Positions 40,428 to 48,901 of a DNA stretch of 64,000 nt are shown here, in pieces; position 1 is the stretch's first letter; the number at the start of each line of letters is the position of its first letter. Position numbers and translations under genes: made by a program. Origin of the DNA: an uncultured Bacilli bacterium (GTDB lineage Bacteria; Bacillota_I; Bacilli_A; RF39; UBA660); assembly GCA_934085565.1 (NCBI GenBank), contig CAKOHG010000001.1, positions 124,001-188,000 of the forward strand, given 5' to 3'. Under the pieces are notes generated by a model that saw nothing but the letters and a program-made list of their open reading frames with translations, was not told the DNA's origin and searched no databases.

Positions 40428-40456
40428 AAAGGAAATCACGAGTTTACCTGTAATAT
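40428..40456 (+). promoter_or_regulatory. Sigma-H-like promoter of dnaG-rpoD
   Basis: AAAGGAAAT (40428-40436), 11-bp spacer, CTGTAATAT (40448-40456). The -10 is less typical than at 10716. In B. subtilis the dnaG-sigA operon also has a sigma-H promoter, which supports the reading. Confidence 0.55.
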
Positions 40457-40478
40457 ATATTATTAGGGGAGGAGTTAT

Positions 40479-42236
40479 ATGCCAAAAATATCGCAAGAGA
40501 CGATTGATGAAATAAGAAATAAAGCAGATATCGTGGATATTATCAAAGAATATATTCCTCTTATCCAAAAAGGAAAGAATTACTTTGGGGTATGTCCTTT
40601 TCATCAAGACCATTCGCCAAGTATGAGTGTTTCTAAAGAAAGACAGTTATTTAAATGCTTTTCTTGTGGTGCCGGTGGTAATGTCTTCAAATTCGTTAGT
40701 GATTATGAAAATATAAGTTATATTGAAGCCGTTAGTAAAGTTGGTAGTAAAGTTGGGATTAATTTAAATATTGAAAAGACAACGAAAGTAAATGAAAAAT
40801 ACAAGAGTCTTTATGAAATCATGGATTTAACCAATCTCTTTTTTGAAAATAATATTCAAACTGATAACGGAAGTGAAGCAAGAAATTACTTACACCAAAG
40901 AGGATTAAGTGATAATGATATTAAAGAATTTAATCTCGGTCTTTCGTTAAATGATAATAACTTAGCCAAATTTTTAGAGAAAAAAAAGATGTCTTTGGAA
41001 CAGGCATTATCTTTAGGCTTAGTAAATCAGAAGAACTTAGAATACACCGATGTTTTTAAAAATCGTATTTTATTTCCTATTCATGATTTAGAAGGTCATG
41101 TCGTTGGCTTTACAGGTCGTATTTATAAGGATAACAACGGGCCTAAATACCTTAACAGTAGAGAAACCCCTTTGTTTCGAAAGGGTCAAATTTTATTTAA
41201 TTATCATCGAGCTAAGAAATATATTCAACTTCAAAAAGAAGTTATTTTAGTAGAAGGTAACATGGACGCGATAAGGATGTATATTAATGACTTTAAAAAC
41301 ACCTTGGCGTTAATGGGAACGAGTCTAACTGAAGAACAGGTAAGAATTTTAAAAAATCTTCGTTCTAAAGTCATCCTTATGCTAGATAATGACGAAGCTG
41401 GTCTTACGGCTACTTATGCTGTCGGCGAAGAATTAATTAAAAGTGGTATCGAAGTTTTTGTCATCAGATTAAGTGGTAAAAAAGATCCCGATGAATATAT
41501 TTTATCTTTCGGCGCCGAAGCTATGAAAGAAAATATTGAACGACCTTTATCCTTTCTGGAATTTAAATTAAATTATTTAAAACAGGATCGAAACTTAAAT
41601 GACGCGAGTGAATTATCTTTATATATTAAAGAAGTTCTCCAAATTTTAAAAGATGAAGATGAGATTACCACGGGCATTATTTTGAATCAAATTTCTAATG
41701 AATACCATATTCCTTTAGAGACTTTACAAAATAGTATCCCTAAAAAAGAAGAAATAATAATTCCTAAAGAACCAGTTAAACCAAAGAAAAAAGATGGACA
41801 ATATTTGACTTGTATTAAAAATATTCTTTATTACATGATGAATGATGAAAAATATATTCAAATTTATGAAGATGAGTTAGGTTATTTTGAAGAAACCTTG
41901 TATAGAGAGATTGCTTCTGAAATACTAGGTTATTATATGACCAAAAAGAAAATGGTTTTTGCTGATTTTTTATCTTTTATCGAAACCTCTTTATTAAAAG
42001 ATGAAATATACGAACTTATTTCCGGTATAAAAGATGAAGAATTGACAGAAAATAAATTAAAAGATTATATCTATGGTGTTAAGCAAAAAATTTTGCAAAA
42101 TAAAATTAAATCTTTAAAAGAAGAACAAAAAAAGACTGTGGATATTTATCAAAAAGAATTAATAGGGAAAAAAATAATTGAAAATAAAATCGAAGCAGAA
42201 AATTTAAAAAAAGAAAGAAGTGTTGAAAATGACTAA
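40479..42236 (+). CDS. dnaG: DNA primase
   Basis: 585 aa. CHC2 zinc domain (CPFHQDHSPSMSV ... KCFSCGAGG, residues about 38-66), primase core, Toprim domain (VEGNMDAIRMY, MLDNDEAG) and a helical C-terminal domain that binds DnaB helicase. Makes RNA primers at the replication fork. Ribosome site GGGGAGGAG. Heads the dnaG-rpoD-trmK operon with an 8-bp overlap to rpoD. Confidence 0.98.
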   Translation: MPKISQETIDEIRNKADIVDIIKEYIPLIQKGKNYFGVCPFHQDHSPSMSVSKERQLFKCFSCGAGGNVFKFVSDYENISYIEAVSKVGSKVGINLNIEKTTKVNEKYKSLYEIMDLTNLFFENNIQTDNGSEARNYLHQRGLSDNDIKEFNLGLSLNDNNLAKFLEKKKMSLEQALSLGLVNQKNLEYTDVFKNRILFPIHDLEGHVVGFTGRIYKDNNGPKYLNSRETPLFRKGQILFNYHRAKKYIQLQKEVILVEGNMDAIRMYINDFKNTLALMGTSLTEEQVRILKNLRSKVILMLDNDEAGLTATYAVGEELIKSGIEVFVIRLSGKKDPDEYILSFGAEAMKENIERPLSFLEFKLNYLKQDRNLNDASELSLYIKEVLQILKDEDEITTGIILNQISNEYHIPLETLQNSIPKKEEIIIPKEPVKPKKKDGQYLTCIKNILYYMMNDEKYIQIYEDELGYFEETLYREIASEILGYYMTKKKMVFADFLSFIETSLLKDEIYELISGIKDEELTENKLKDYIYGVKQKILQNKIKSLKEEQKKTVDIYQKELIGKKIIENKIEAENLKKERSVEND

Positions 42237-43527
42237 ATTTGAAATGAAAAAAAATGAATTATTAGAAAAAGGAAAACAAGAAGGATATCTTCTTGTTAGT
42301 GAAGTAGTAGAAATCGCTAAAGAATGTAAAGCAAGTAAAGCAGAGGTAATGGCTTTTCAAAAAGAAATTGAACAAGAAAAAATTGATTTATTAGAAAAAG
42401 CTCCAGCTAAAAAGAAAAATATTAGCATTAAAGTTCATGAAATTAAATCTTTTGATGAAAGAAAAAGTGAATTAATTAAAAAAGGAAAAGAAAAAGGACA
42501 TGTCACTTATGAAGAACTTGCTTCTGCTTTAAAAGGTCTTGAAGTAGATAATGATTCTTTAGATGATTTATATAATGCTTTAATGGAAAATGACATTGCC
42601 ATTATTGGCGAAGAAGATGAAGCTAGTTCTAAAAATGGCACTAAAATAGAAGAAGAACCCATTATTTTAAATGATGCTGAAATTACAAAAGACATTAATA
42701 TCAATGACCCTGTTAGAATGTATTTAAAAGAAATTGGTCGTATTTCTTTATTAACACCAGAAGAAGAGTTAGAACTATCTAAAAGAGTTGCTAATGGAGA
42801 AGAAGAAGCCAAAAATAAATTAGCAGAATCTAACCTTCGTTTAGTCGTTTCCATTGCTAAAAGATATGTTGGTCGAGGACTTTTATTTCTAGATCTTATT
42901 CAAGAAGGTAATATTGGTCTTATGAAAGCTGTTGATAAATTTGATTACGATAAAGGCTATAAATTCTCAACTTATGCTACATGGTGGATTCGTCAAGCTA
43001 TCACGAGAGCTTTAGCTGACCAAGCAAGAACTATTCGTGTTCCAGTTCATATGGTTGAAACTATTAATAAGATGGCGCGTATTCAAAGACAATTAACACT
43101 TGAACTTAATAGAGAACCTTCTGAAGAAGAGTTAGCTAAAAAAATGGGTATTTCCGTTGAAAAAGTTCGTGATGTCATTAAGATTAGTCAAGATCCTGTT
43201 TCATTAGAAACCCCAATTGGTGAAGAAGATGATTCTCATTTAGGAGATTTTGTTAAAGATATCAATACCATGACTCCTGAAGAATATGCTACCAATGAGA
43301 TTTTAAAAGAAGAAATTAAAGCTGTGTTAGAAACTTTACAAGAAAGAGAACAAGAAGTATTGGAACTTCGTTTTGGACTTATTGATGGTACTAGTCATAC
43401 TTTAGAAGAAGTTGGTAAAAAGTTTAATGTCACAAGAGAAAGAATAAGACAAATTGAAGCGAAAGCTTTACGCAAATTAAGACATCCTTCTAGAGCTAAA
43501 AAATTGAAAGACTTTATGACTGACTAA
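42229..43527 (+). CDS. rpoD: Primary RNA polymerase sigma factor, with duplicated region 1.1
   Basis: 432 aa from ATG 42229 (upstream GTG/TTG codons at 42220 and 42223 are less likely). Regions 1.2-4 are canonical: DPVRMYLKEIGRISLL, NLRLVVSIAKRYVGRGL, YATWWIRQAITRALADQ, TLEEVGKKFNVTRERIRQIEAKAL. Before them lie two related modules: FEMKKNELLEKGKQEG (4-19) and FDERKSELIKKGKEKG (75-90), identical at 8 of 16 positions and 71 residues apart, each followed by a region-1.1-like helical stretch. Normal SigA/RpoD has one region 1.1. Housekeeping transcription factor; overlaps trmK by one base. Confidence 0.97.
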   Translation: MTKFEMKKNELLEKGKQEGYLLVSEVVEIAKECKASKAEVMAFQKEIEQEKIDLLEKAPAKKKNISIKVHEIKSFDERKSELIKKGKEKGHVTYEELASALKGLEVDNDSLDDLYNALMENDIAIIGEEDEASSKNGTKIEEEPIILNDAEITKDININDPVRMYLKEIGRISLLTPEEELELSKRVANGEEEAKNKLAESNLRLVVSIAKRYVGRGLLFLDLIQEGNIGLMKAVDKFDYDKGYKFSTYATWWIRQAITRALADQARTIRVPVHMVETINKMARIQRQLTLELNREPSEEELAKKMGISVEKVRDVIKISQDPVSLETPIGEEDDSHLGDFVKDINTMTPEEYATNEILKEEIKAVLETLQEREQEVLELRFGLIDGTSHTLEEVGKKFNVTRERIRQIEAKALRKLRHPSRAKKLKDFMTD

Positions 43528-44171
43528 TGAAGCAAAAACGATTAGAAGCCATTTGTTCTTTTCTTACCACAGAAGATAAAATTATTGATATTGGTTGTGA
43601 TCATGCTTATGTGCCAATTTATATGGCTAAAAAGGGCGCTACTCATATTTTGGCAACAGATATCCATGAAAATGCTTTAAATGTAGCTAAAGAAAATATC
43701 CAAAAAAATCATTTAGAAAATACAATCAAAACTCTTTTAAGTGACGGGCTAGATAAAGTAGATACTAAAAATTATGATACTTTAGTTTTAGCTGGTATGG
43801 GTGCGAGTACGATTTTATCTATTTTAGATAATAAAGAAAAACTAGAACCGATAAAAAAGATTATCATTCAGTCTAATAATGATTTAGAAAAATTAAGACA
43901 AACAATGATGAAACAAAATTTTACTTTAAAAGAAGAAAAAATATTAGAAGAAAAAGGACATTATTATGCCATTATGGTATATCAAAAAGGATTACAGAAA
44001 CTTAGCGAAGAAGAACTTTTACTAGGACTTTATAATCCCCATAATAAAGATTATTACAACTTTTTAAAAGAAACTTATAGTACGATTTTAAAACAAAGTC
44101 AAAATGAAGAAGTCAAAAGAAAGTTAAAGTTAATATTAAACTATTTATACAAAGAAAACGGGACGATTTGA
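43527..44171 (+). CDS. trmK: tRNA (adenine(22)-N(1))-methyltransferase TrmK
   Basis: 214 aa. SAM-binding motif IIDIGCDHAYVPIYMAKKGA, then LVLAGMGASTILSIL and IIIQSNNDLEKLRQ, all typical of TrmK (YqfN). It methylates A22 of tRNA-Ser and similar tRNAs. Gene order rpoD-trmK matches Bacillus. Its 3' end overlaps the convergent yqfQ-like gene by 27 bp. Confidence 0.93.
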   Translation: MKQKRLEAICSFLTTEDKIIDIGCDHAYVPIYMAKKGATHILATDIHENALNVAKENIQKNHLENTIKTLLSDGLDKVDTKNYDTLVLAGMGASTILSILDNKEKLEPIKKIIIQSNNDLEKLRQTMMKQNFTLKEEKILEEKGHYYAIMVYQKGLQKLSEEELLLGLYNPHNKDYYNFLKETYSTILKQSQNEEVKRKLKLILNYLYKENGTI

Positions 44172-44426
44172 TGATGGCAAAGATGTCTCGCTTTTTGTTT
44201 GGGGTGAAGAGTATGTCTTACTTTTTGGCTTTACAGAAACAGTATTATTATCCGGTGCCATAAATTCTTTTGCAATTTTAAAGGCATTTTGAGCATTTGA
44301 AAGCATAGGTTTTGCTTCTTTATATAAGGGAATTAATTGATTAACAACATTTAAAGTTTTACTCATGCCACCAATAACTTTTGTAAGAGTAAGACCATTT
44401 CTTACAGGATTTGGAAACATATACAT
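44145..44426 (-). CDS. yqfQ: YqfQ/VrrA-like protein
   Basis: Up to 93 aa; the ATG at 44420 is better spaced from AGAAAGGA than that at 44426. Residues 10-60 (LTKVIGGMSKTLNVVNQLIPLYKEAKPMLSNAQNAFKIAKEF) show the helical TL....IP...KP...N pattern of the YqfQ C-terminal domain, followed by a Ser/Thr/Pro/Lys-rich tail. YqfQ lies near trmK and sigA in Bacillus too; a role in the spore coat has been considered for such proteins. Convergent with trmK. Confidence 0.65.
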   Translation of the reverse strand: MYMFPNPVRNGLTLTKVIGGMSKTLNVVNQLIPLYKEAKPMLSNAQNAFKIAKEFMAPDNNTVSVKPKSKTYSSPQTKSETSLPSSNRPVFFV

Positions 44427-44498
44427 ACGTCCTTTCTAATGTATTTTATGAGAATAAAAAACAAATTAGACAAAAAATCAACAAATTATACAGAAAAA

Positions 44499-44527
44499 AA
44501 AGGAAATTGAAGATTTTTCTTGTATAT
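44499..44527 (+). promoter_or_regulatory. Sigma-H-like promoter of the Rpn-type gene
   Basis: AAAGGAAAT (44499-44507), 11-bp spacer, CTTGTATAT (44519-44527). Promoter and leader are near-identical to those before comEA at 45501. Confidence 0.5.
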
Positions 44528-44586
44528 ATAAGTAGAAGGATAATTTAAAGCTAGCAAAGTTATCTTTCTTAGAAGAGGATAAATAC

Positions 44587-45426
44587 ATGATAAGAGAATT
44601 AGAAGAAGTAAAAAAATTTTACAGTTGTCGTTATGACAGAACATTTAAAGAAGTATTTTTAAAATAAGAAAATGAGGATTTATTAGTAGCTTTATTAGAA
44701 CTTACTTTAAACCTTAAAGTCTATGAAATTCAAAGACTTAATGTGGAAACCCTTCAAGGAAATATTAATACTCGTAAAAAGTATTGTGATTTGCTTTTGA
44801 AAACGAGTGAAGGTTATATTGGTATTGAGATTAACTCAGAACCTAAAGATTATCTTCATACCAGAAACTTAGCCTTTTTATGTAACGTTTATAGTAGATA
44901 TACTTTAAAAGGCGATAGTTATAGTGAAGATACTTTAATCATTCAATTAAATCTCACTTATGGTATGAATAAGAAAGATAATAAAATATGTCGGATTTAT
45001 ACTTTGAATGATGGTGAAAAAAACTTTGTTCGTAACTTTAAAATTGTGGAATGGAATATGGACAAAGTCTTAAATTATTGGTATGCTAAAGACGAAGTAA
45101 ACATTCAGAAATTCAAGTATTTAATTATGCTTGATTTAAATGAAGAAGACTTGGCAAAATTGTCAAATGATAGAAAGGTAATGAAATTTATGAATGAAGT
45201 TAAGAAAGTAAATGAAGACCCAGAATTTTTTAGTTATATGACTAAGGAAGAAGATGAAGAAAAGTGCCATAATACTGAACTTAAAGAAGCCAATGAGGCC
45301 GGCAAAAAAGAAAGAAATATTGAAGTTGCTAAAGATCTTTTAAAGTTAAATACTCCACTAGAGACAATAATGATAGTCTCCAAACTAAGTAAAGAAGAAA
45401 TTTTAAATCTTAAAAATAATATGTAA
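44587..45426 (+). pseudogene. Rpn-family PD-(D/E)XK nuclease/transposase-like gene with in-frame stop
   Basis: ATG at 44587 after AGAAGAGGA. Twenty-six codons read MIRELEEVKKFYSCRYDRTF..., then TAA at 44665, after which the same frame continues to 45426. RYDRTFKEVFLK is the usual start of Rpn/PDDEXK_2 proteins; the nuclease core is seen downstream (KYCDLLLKTSEGYIGIEIN), as is a C-terminal KERNIEVAKDLLKL. So the gene is whole apart from one nonsense codon: a recent pseudogene, a sequencing error, or a gene restarting at 44743 (227 aa). Rpn proteins promote RecA-independent recombination. Lies between two copies of a sigma-H-like promoter. Confidence 0.8.
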
Positions 45427-45435
45427 AACCACGAA

Positions 45436-45466
45436 AAGTAAGCCTTAAATGTGCTTATTTTTTATT
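45436..45466 (+). terminator. Terminator after the Rpn-type gene
   Basis: AAGTAAGC / GCTTATTT (one G-U) hairpin followed by T-run. Confidence 0.6.
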
Positions 45467-45500
45467 TATTGAAATTTTTTTGACAAATTACACATAAAAA

Positions 45501-45529
45501 AAAGGAAATCAGAGATTTTTCTTGTATAT
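45501..45529 (+). promoter_or_regulatory. Sigma-H-like promoter of comEA-comEC
   Basis: AAAGGAAAT (45501-45509), 11-bp spacer, CTTGTATAT (45521-45529), about 45 bp before comEA. Confidence 0.55.
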
Positions 45530-45576
45530 ATAAGTAGAAGGTAATTTATTTATCTTCTTAGAAAGGAGGACTCGAA

Positions 45577-46194
45577 ATGAATGAAACTTTATTATTTTGC
45601 CGTAAGCATAAGATTTTTTGTAGTTTATTTTTTATCTTCATTTTTTTAGCGGGTTTCCTAGGTTTTTACTTAAAAGATGTTACCGCTGAAGAAAGTTTTA
45701 CTTGTCCTACTGGTGATGTTGTAAAAGAAAGCGAAAAAGTAATAGAAACGGAGTTTATGGTCGATATCAAGGGTGCTGTGGTAAGTCCTGGCGTCTATAA
45801 AGTGACGGATAAAATGATAGTGAATGATGTTATTACCTTGGCGGGTGGATTACTTGAAAGTGCTGATACAAGTAATTTAAATCTAAGCAAACAACTTACC
45901 AAAGAGATGGTTATTACTGTTTTTACTAAAGAGGAAATTAAAGAAGAAAAAATACAAAAGAAAGCAGTTAGCGAAACTAATAGTGAAGTTACTAATAAAG
46001 ATGACAAAATTCATTTAAATACGGCAACCTTAGAAGAGTTAATGACTTTACCTAATATTGGTGAAGCTAAAGCAAAACTTATTTTAGATTATCGTAGTAC
46101 TTGCGGTCTTTTTAAATCTTTAGAGGAATTAAAAAATATTAAAGGCATTGGTGAGTCTGGTTATGAAAAACTGGTCCCATATCTTGCCCTTTAA
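45577..46194 (+). CDS. comEA: Competence protein ComEA (DNA receptor)
   Basis: 205 aa. N-terminal membrane anchor (about 12-32), an SLBB domain (VDIKGAVVSPGVYKVTDKM ... LAGGLL), a linker and a C-terminal helix-hairpin-helix pair (LNTATLEELMTLPNIGEAKAKLI, GIGESGYEKL). ComEA binds DNA outside the membrane during transformation. Start follows GAAAGGAGG. Overlaps comEC by 32 bp. Confidence 0.95.
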   Translation: MNETLLFCRKHKIFCSLFFIFIFLAGFLGFYLKDVTAEESFTCPTGDVVKESEKVIETEFMVDIKGAVVSPGVYKVTDKMIVNDVITLAGGLLESADTSNLNLSKQLTKEMVITVFTKEEIKEEKIQKKAVSETNSEVTNKDDKIHLNTATLEELMTLPNIGEAKAKLILDYRSTCGLFKSLEELKNIKGIGESGYEKLVPYLAL

Positions 46195-48229
46195 ATTTTT
46201 CTTCCTCTTTCTTTTTCTTTTGCTAGTGATAAGATTGGTACTTAATTATTTTTTTCCTTTAAAAAGTGTTTATAATGAGAACACTTCTGAGTTAATAGGG
46301 CAAATTAAAAATCTTAAAATAGATGGAGATTTAATTACTTTAAAAATCCATAGTAAAGAAGATATAGTTGGCTTTTATTATTTAAAAACAGAAGAAGAAA
46401 AAAATTTTTATGAAGAAACTTTAATGGAAGGGCAACAGGTTCATATAATAGGGGTCTTTACGAAGCCTAAGAAAAATACTCTTCCAAATGGCTTTAACTA
46501 TCAAAATTATTTAAAAAGTCAAAAAATATTTTATACAGTTACTGTTTCTAAAATTAAACTTTTAAAAGAAGCACCATTTCTTTACAAACTAAAAAACAAG
46601 ATTATTAAGTATTTAAAAAAATTGACTTTACAAAATTATTATGAAGCTTTTATTCTAGGGGATACTTCTCATTTAGATAAAGATACTTTAAGCAAAAATG
46701 GTATCAGTCATTTATTTAGCATTTCAGGTATGCATATAAGTTTTTTAATCATGGTTTTAGGATTTATTCTTCCTAAAAATAAATTTTCTTTTGGAGTAAT
46801 TTTTATCTTCTTTTCTTTTTATGCTTTTTTGACTAATTATCCGATTTCTATTTTACGTTCTCTTAGTAGTTATTATTTAACATATTTTAATCAAAAATAT
46901 AATATTGGTTTAACTCATCGTTGGTGTTTAATTTTAATTGGCCTTGTTTTTCTAATTATAAATCCTTATTTAATAGAAAATGTGTCTTTTCTCTTTTCTT
47001 TTTACATTTCTTTTTGTTTGTCTTTTATAAAGATTTCTAAAAATTATTTTGCATCGTTAATTAAAACGAGTGCTGTTTCTTTATTAGCAAGTATTCCTAT
47101 TTTAGGCTATTATTTTTACCAAGTAAATTTATTTTCTTTCTTTTTTAATTTGTTGGTTATTCCTTTTGTAAATTTTCTTCTTTTTCCACTTTGCTTACTG
47201 ACAGCTATTTTCTCACCTTTAAATTTTCTCTTTTCTTTTTTAGTTCAAGCATTTGAAAAAATGAATAATTTTTTTGCTTCGTGTAATATTGGCATGGTTT
47301 TACTTCCTAAAGTGGCAAAAGAATATTATTTTGTATTGGCTGTTGTTATTTGCTTATTTTTATATCAGAAAAAATCGAGGGTGTTGACAGGTTTTCTATT
47401 AATACTCTTATTATTAATTTTAAAAATAACTCCTTATCTAGACTCTTCTTTCCATATTTACTTTTTAGATGTCGGGCAAGGGGACGCGACTTTACTTGTG
47501 TTTCCCCATCAAAAAGAAGTTGTTTTAATAGATACAGGCGGCAAAATAGATTATTCTACCGATTCATGGCAAGTTCGGGATAAAAATACTCTTACGGATA
47601 ATTTAATAACTTCTATGCATTCTTTAGGAATTAGTAAGATAACTCATCTTATTTTAACCCATGGGGATTATGATCATATGGGAGAAGCTATTTCCTTAGT
47701 AGATAATGTAAAGGTCGAAAAAGTTTCTTTTAATTGTGGTAGTTTTAACAATTTAGAAAATAAACTAGTTCAAGTGTTAAACTTGAAAAAAATAAAATAT
47801 GAAGCATGCTCTAATGAAATAAAGGCTGATAAGTATAAATTACAATTTTTAAACACGACTATTTATGATAATGAAAATGACAATAGCAGTGTTATTTATT
47901 TAAATTATAATAATTATAAATTTCTGTTTATGGGTGATGCATCAGTTAAAAGAGAAAAAGAACTTTTAAAAAAATATAATTTAAATTACATAGATTTTCT
48001 TAAAGTAGGCCATCATGGCTCAGATACAAGTAGTAGTGAGGAATTTATGGATTTTATAAATCCTAAATATAGCATAATCAGTGTTGGAAAAAATAATAGA
48101 TATGGTCACCCGAAAGATAGTGTTTTAAAGATATTAAAAAGTAGCAAGATTTATAGAACGGATTTAGATGGTAGCATTGAAATTATATTAAATAAAAAGG
48201 GCTATCAAATAAAGACTTATCAACCTTAA
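46163..48229 (+). CDS. comEC: Competence protein ComEC (DNA channel)
   Basis: 688 aa from ATG 46163; an in-frame TTG at 46148 is less likely. Two N-terminal membrane segments and a DUF4131-type domain, the Competence core (ILGDTSHLDKDTLSKNGISHLFSISGMHISF), further membrane segments, then a metallo-beta-lactamase-like domain (FLDVGQGDATLL, LIDTGG, LTHGDYDHMGEA, KVGHHGSD). ComEC passes single-stranded DNA across the membrane. Together with comEA it implies capacity for natural transformation; other com genes are outside the window. Confidence 0.96.
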   Translation: MKNWSHILPFKFFFLFLFLLLVIRLVLNYFFPLKSVYNENTSELIGQIKNLKIDGDLITLKIHSKEDIVGFYYLKTEEEKNFYEETLMEGQQVHIIGVFTKPKKNTLPNGFNYQNYLKSQKIFYTVTVSKIKLLKEAPFLYKLKNKIIKYLKKLTLQNYYEAFILGDTSHLDKDTLSKNGISHLFSISGMHISFLIMVLGFILPKNKFSFGVIFIFFSFYAFLTNYPISILRSLSSYYLTYFNQKYNIGLTHRWCLILIGLVFLIINPYLIENVSFLFSFYISFCLSFIKISKNYFASLIKTSAVSLLASIPILGYYFYQVNLFSFFFNLLVIPFVNFLLFPLCLLTAIFSPLNFLFSFLVQAFEKMNNFFASCNIGMVLLPKVAKEYYFVLAVVICLFLYQKKSRVLTGFLLILLLLILKITPYLDSSFHIYFLDVGQGDATLLVFPHQKEVVLIDTGGKIDYSTDSWQVRDKNTLTDNLITSMHSLGISKITHLILTHGDYDHMGEAISLVDNVKVEKVSFNCGSFNNLENKLVQVLNLKKIKYEACSNEIKADKYKLQFLNTTIYDNENDNSSVIYLNYNNYKFLFMGDASVKREKELLKKYNLNYIDFLKVGHHGSDTSSSEEFMDFINPKYSIISVGKNNRYGHPKDSVLKILKSSKIYRTDLDGSIEIILNKKGYQIKTYQP

Positions 48230-48278
48230 GAAATAATAAGTTTGATATAATATTAGAAAGACCTTTGGGGGTGAAAAA

Positions 48279-48812
48279 ATGAAAGTTATTTTTTTGGACT
48301 TTGATGGTGTCATCAATAATTGGTATGACTTTGAAGGGGTTTCTTTAACTAATGCAAAAATATTAAAAGAAATTATAACCCAAACAGACGCTAAGATCGT
48401 AGTAACTTCATCTAACAAATATAGTTTGCAAAGGAGTGATAATCATTCTTATTTTGCTTCTAATTTTTATAGAAAATATATTAAACCTTTAAATGAACTA
48501 GGTATTGAAATATATGATATAACTTCTTGCATTGAATACAATCGAACTTTGGAAATCCAAAATTATTTATATGCACATGAAGTAGAAGAGTATGTCATTA
48601 TAGATGATGATTTAATAGGAGAAAAATTACAAGAACATCAAGTATTCTTAGATTTGTATAAAGGATTACAATTAGAACATGTAAAACCAATTTTAAAAAT
48701 ATTAGATGGGCAATTAGGCTTTTATCCAAGTAATTTTAATATGAAGGAAACACCTGAGGAAAAATTATTAAGAATTTCAAAATACTATAATTTTATAAAG
48801 AAAAATAAGTGA
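48279..48812 (+). CDS. HAD-fold hydrolase-like protein (Swiss-Army-Knife RNA-repair type)
   Basis: 177 aa. MKVIFLDFDGVINNW gives the HAD motif I (DFDGV), IVVTSSNKYS a motif II-like Ser/Thr, and EYVIIDDDLIGE the motif IV acidic pair. This arrangement is that of the small HAD domain found in RNA-repair 'Swiss army knife' proteins and in phage and bacterial standalone forms. Ribosome site TTGGGGGTG; extended -10 (TGA TATAAT, 48246-48251). Substrate unknown. Confidence 0.72.
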   Translation: MKVIFLDFDGVINNWYDFEGVSLTNAKILKEIITQTDAKIVVTSSNKYSLQRSDNHSYFASNFYRKYIKPLNELGIEIYDITSCIEYNRTLEIQNYLYAHEVEEYVIIDDDLIGEKLQEHQVFLDLYKGLQLEHVKPILKILDGQLGFYPSNFNMKETPEEKLLRISKYYNFIKKNK

Positions 48813-48901
48813 ACTGAAAATGATTCTTTACATTCAAAATTAAAGTACTTTTTAATTATTTGTTTTTCTGATATAATGAATAGGTAGATAGGATGATTAT
48901 T

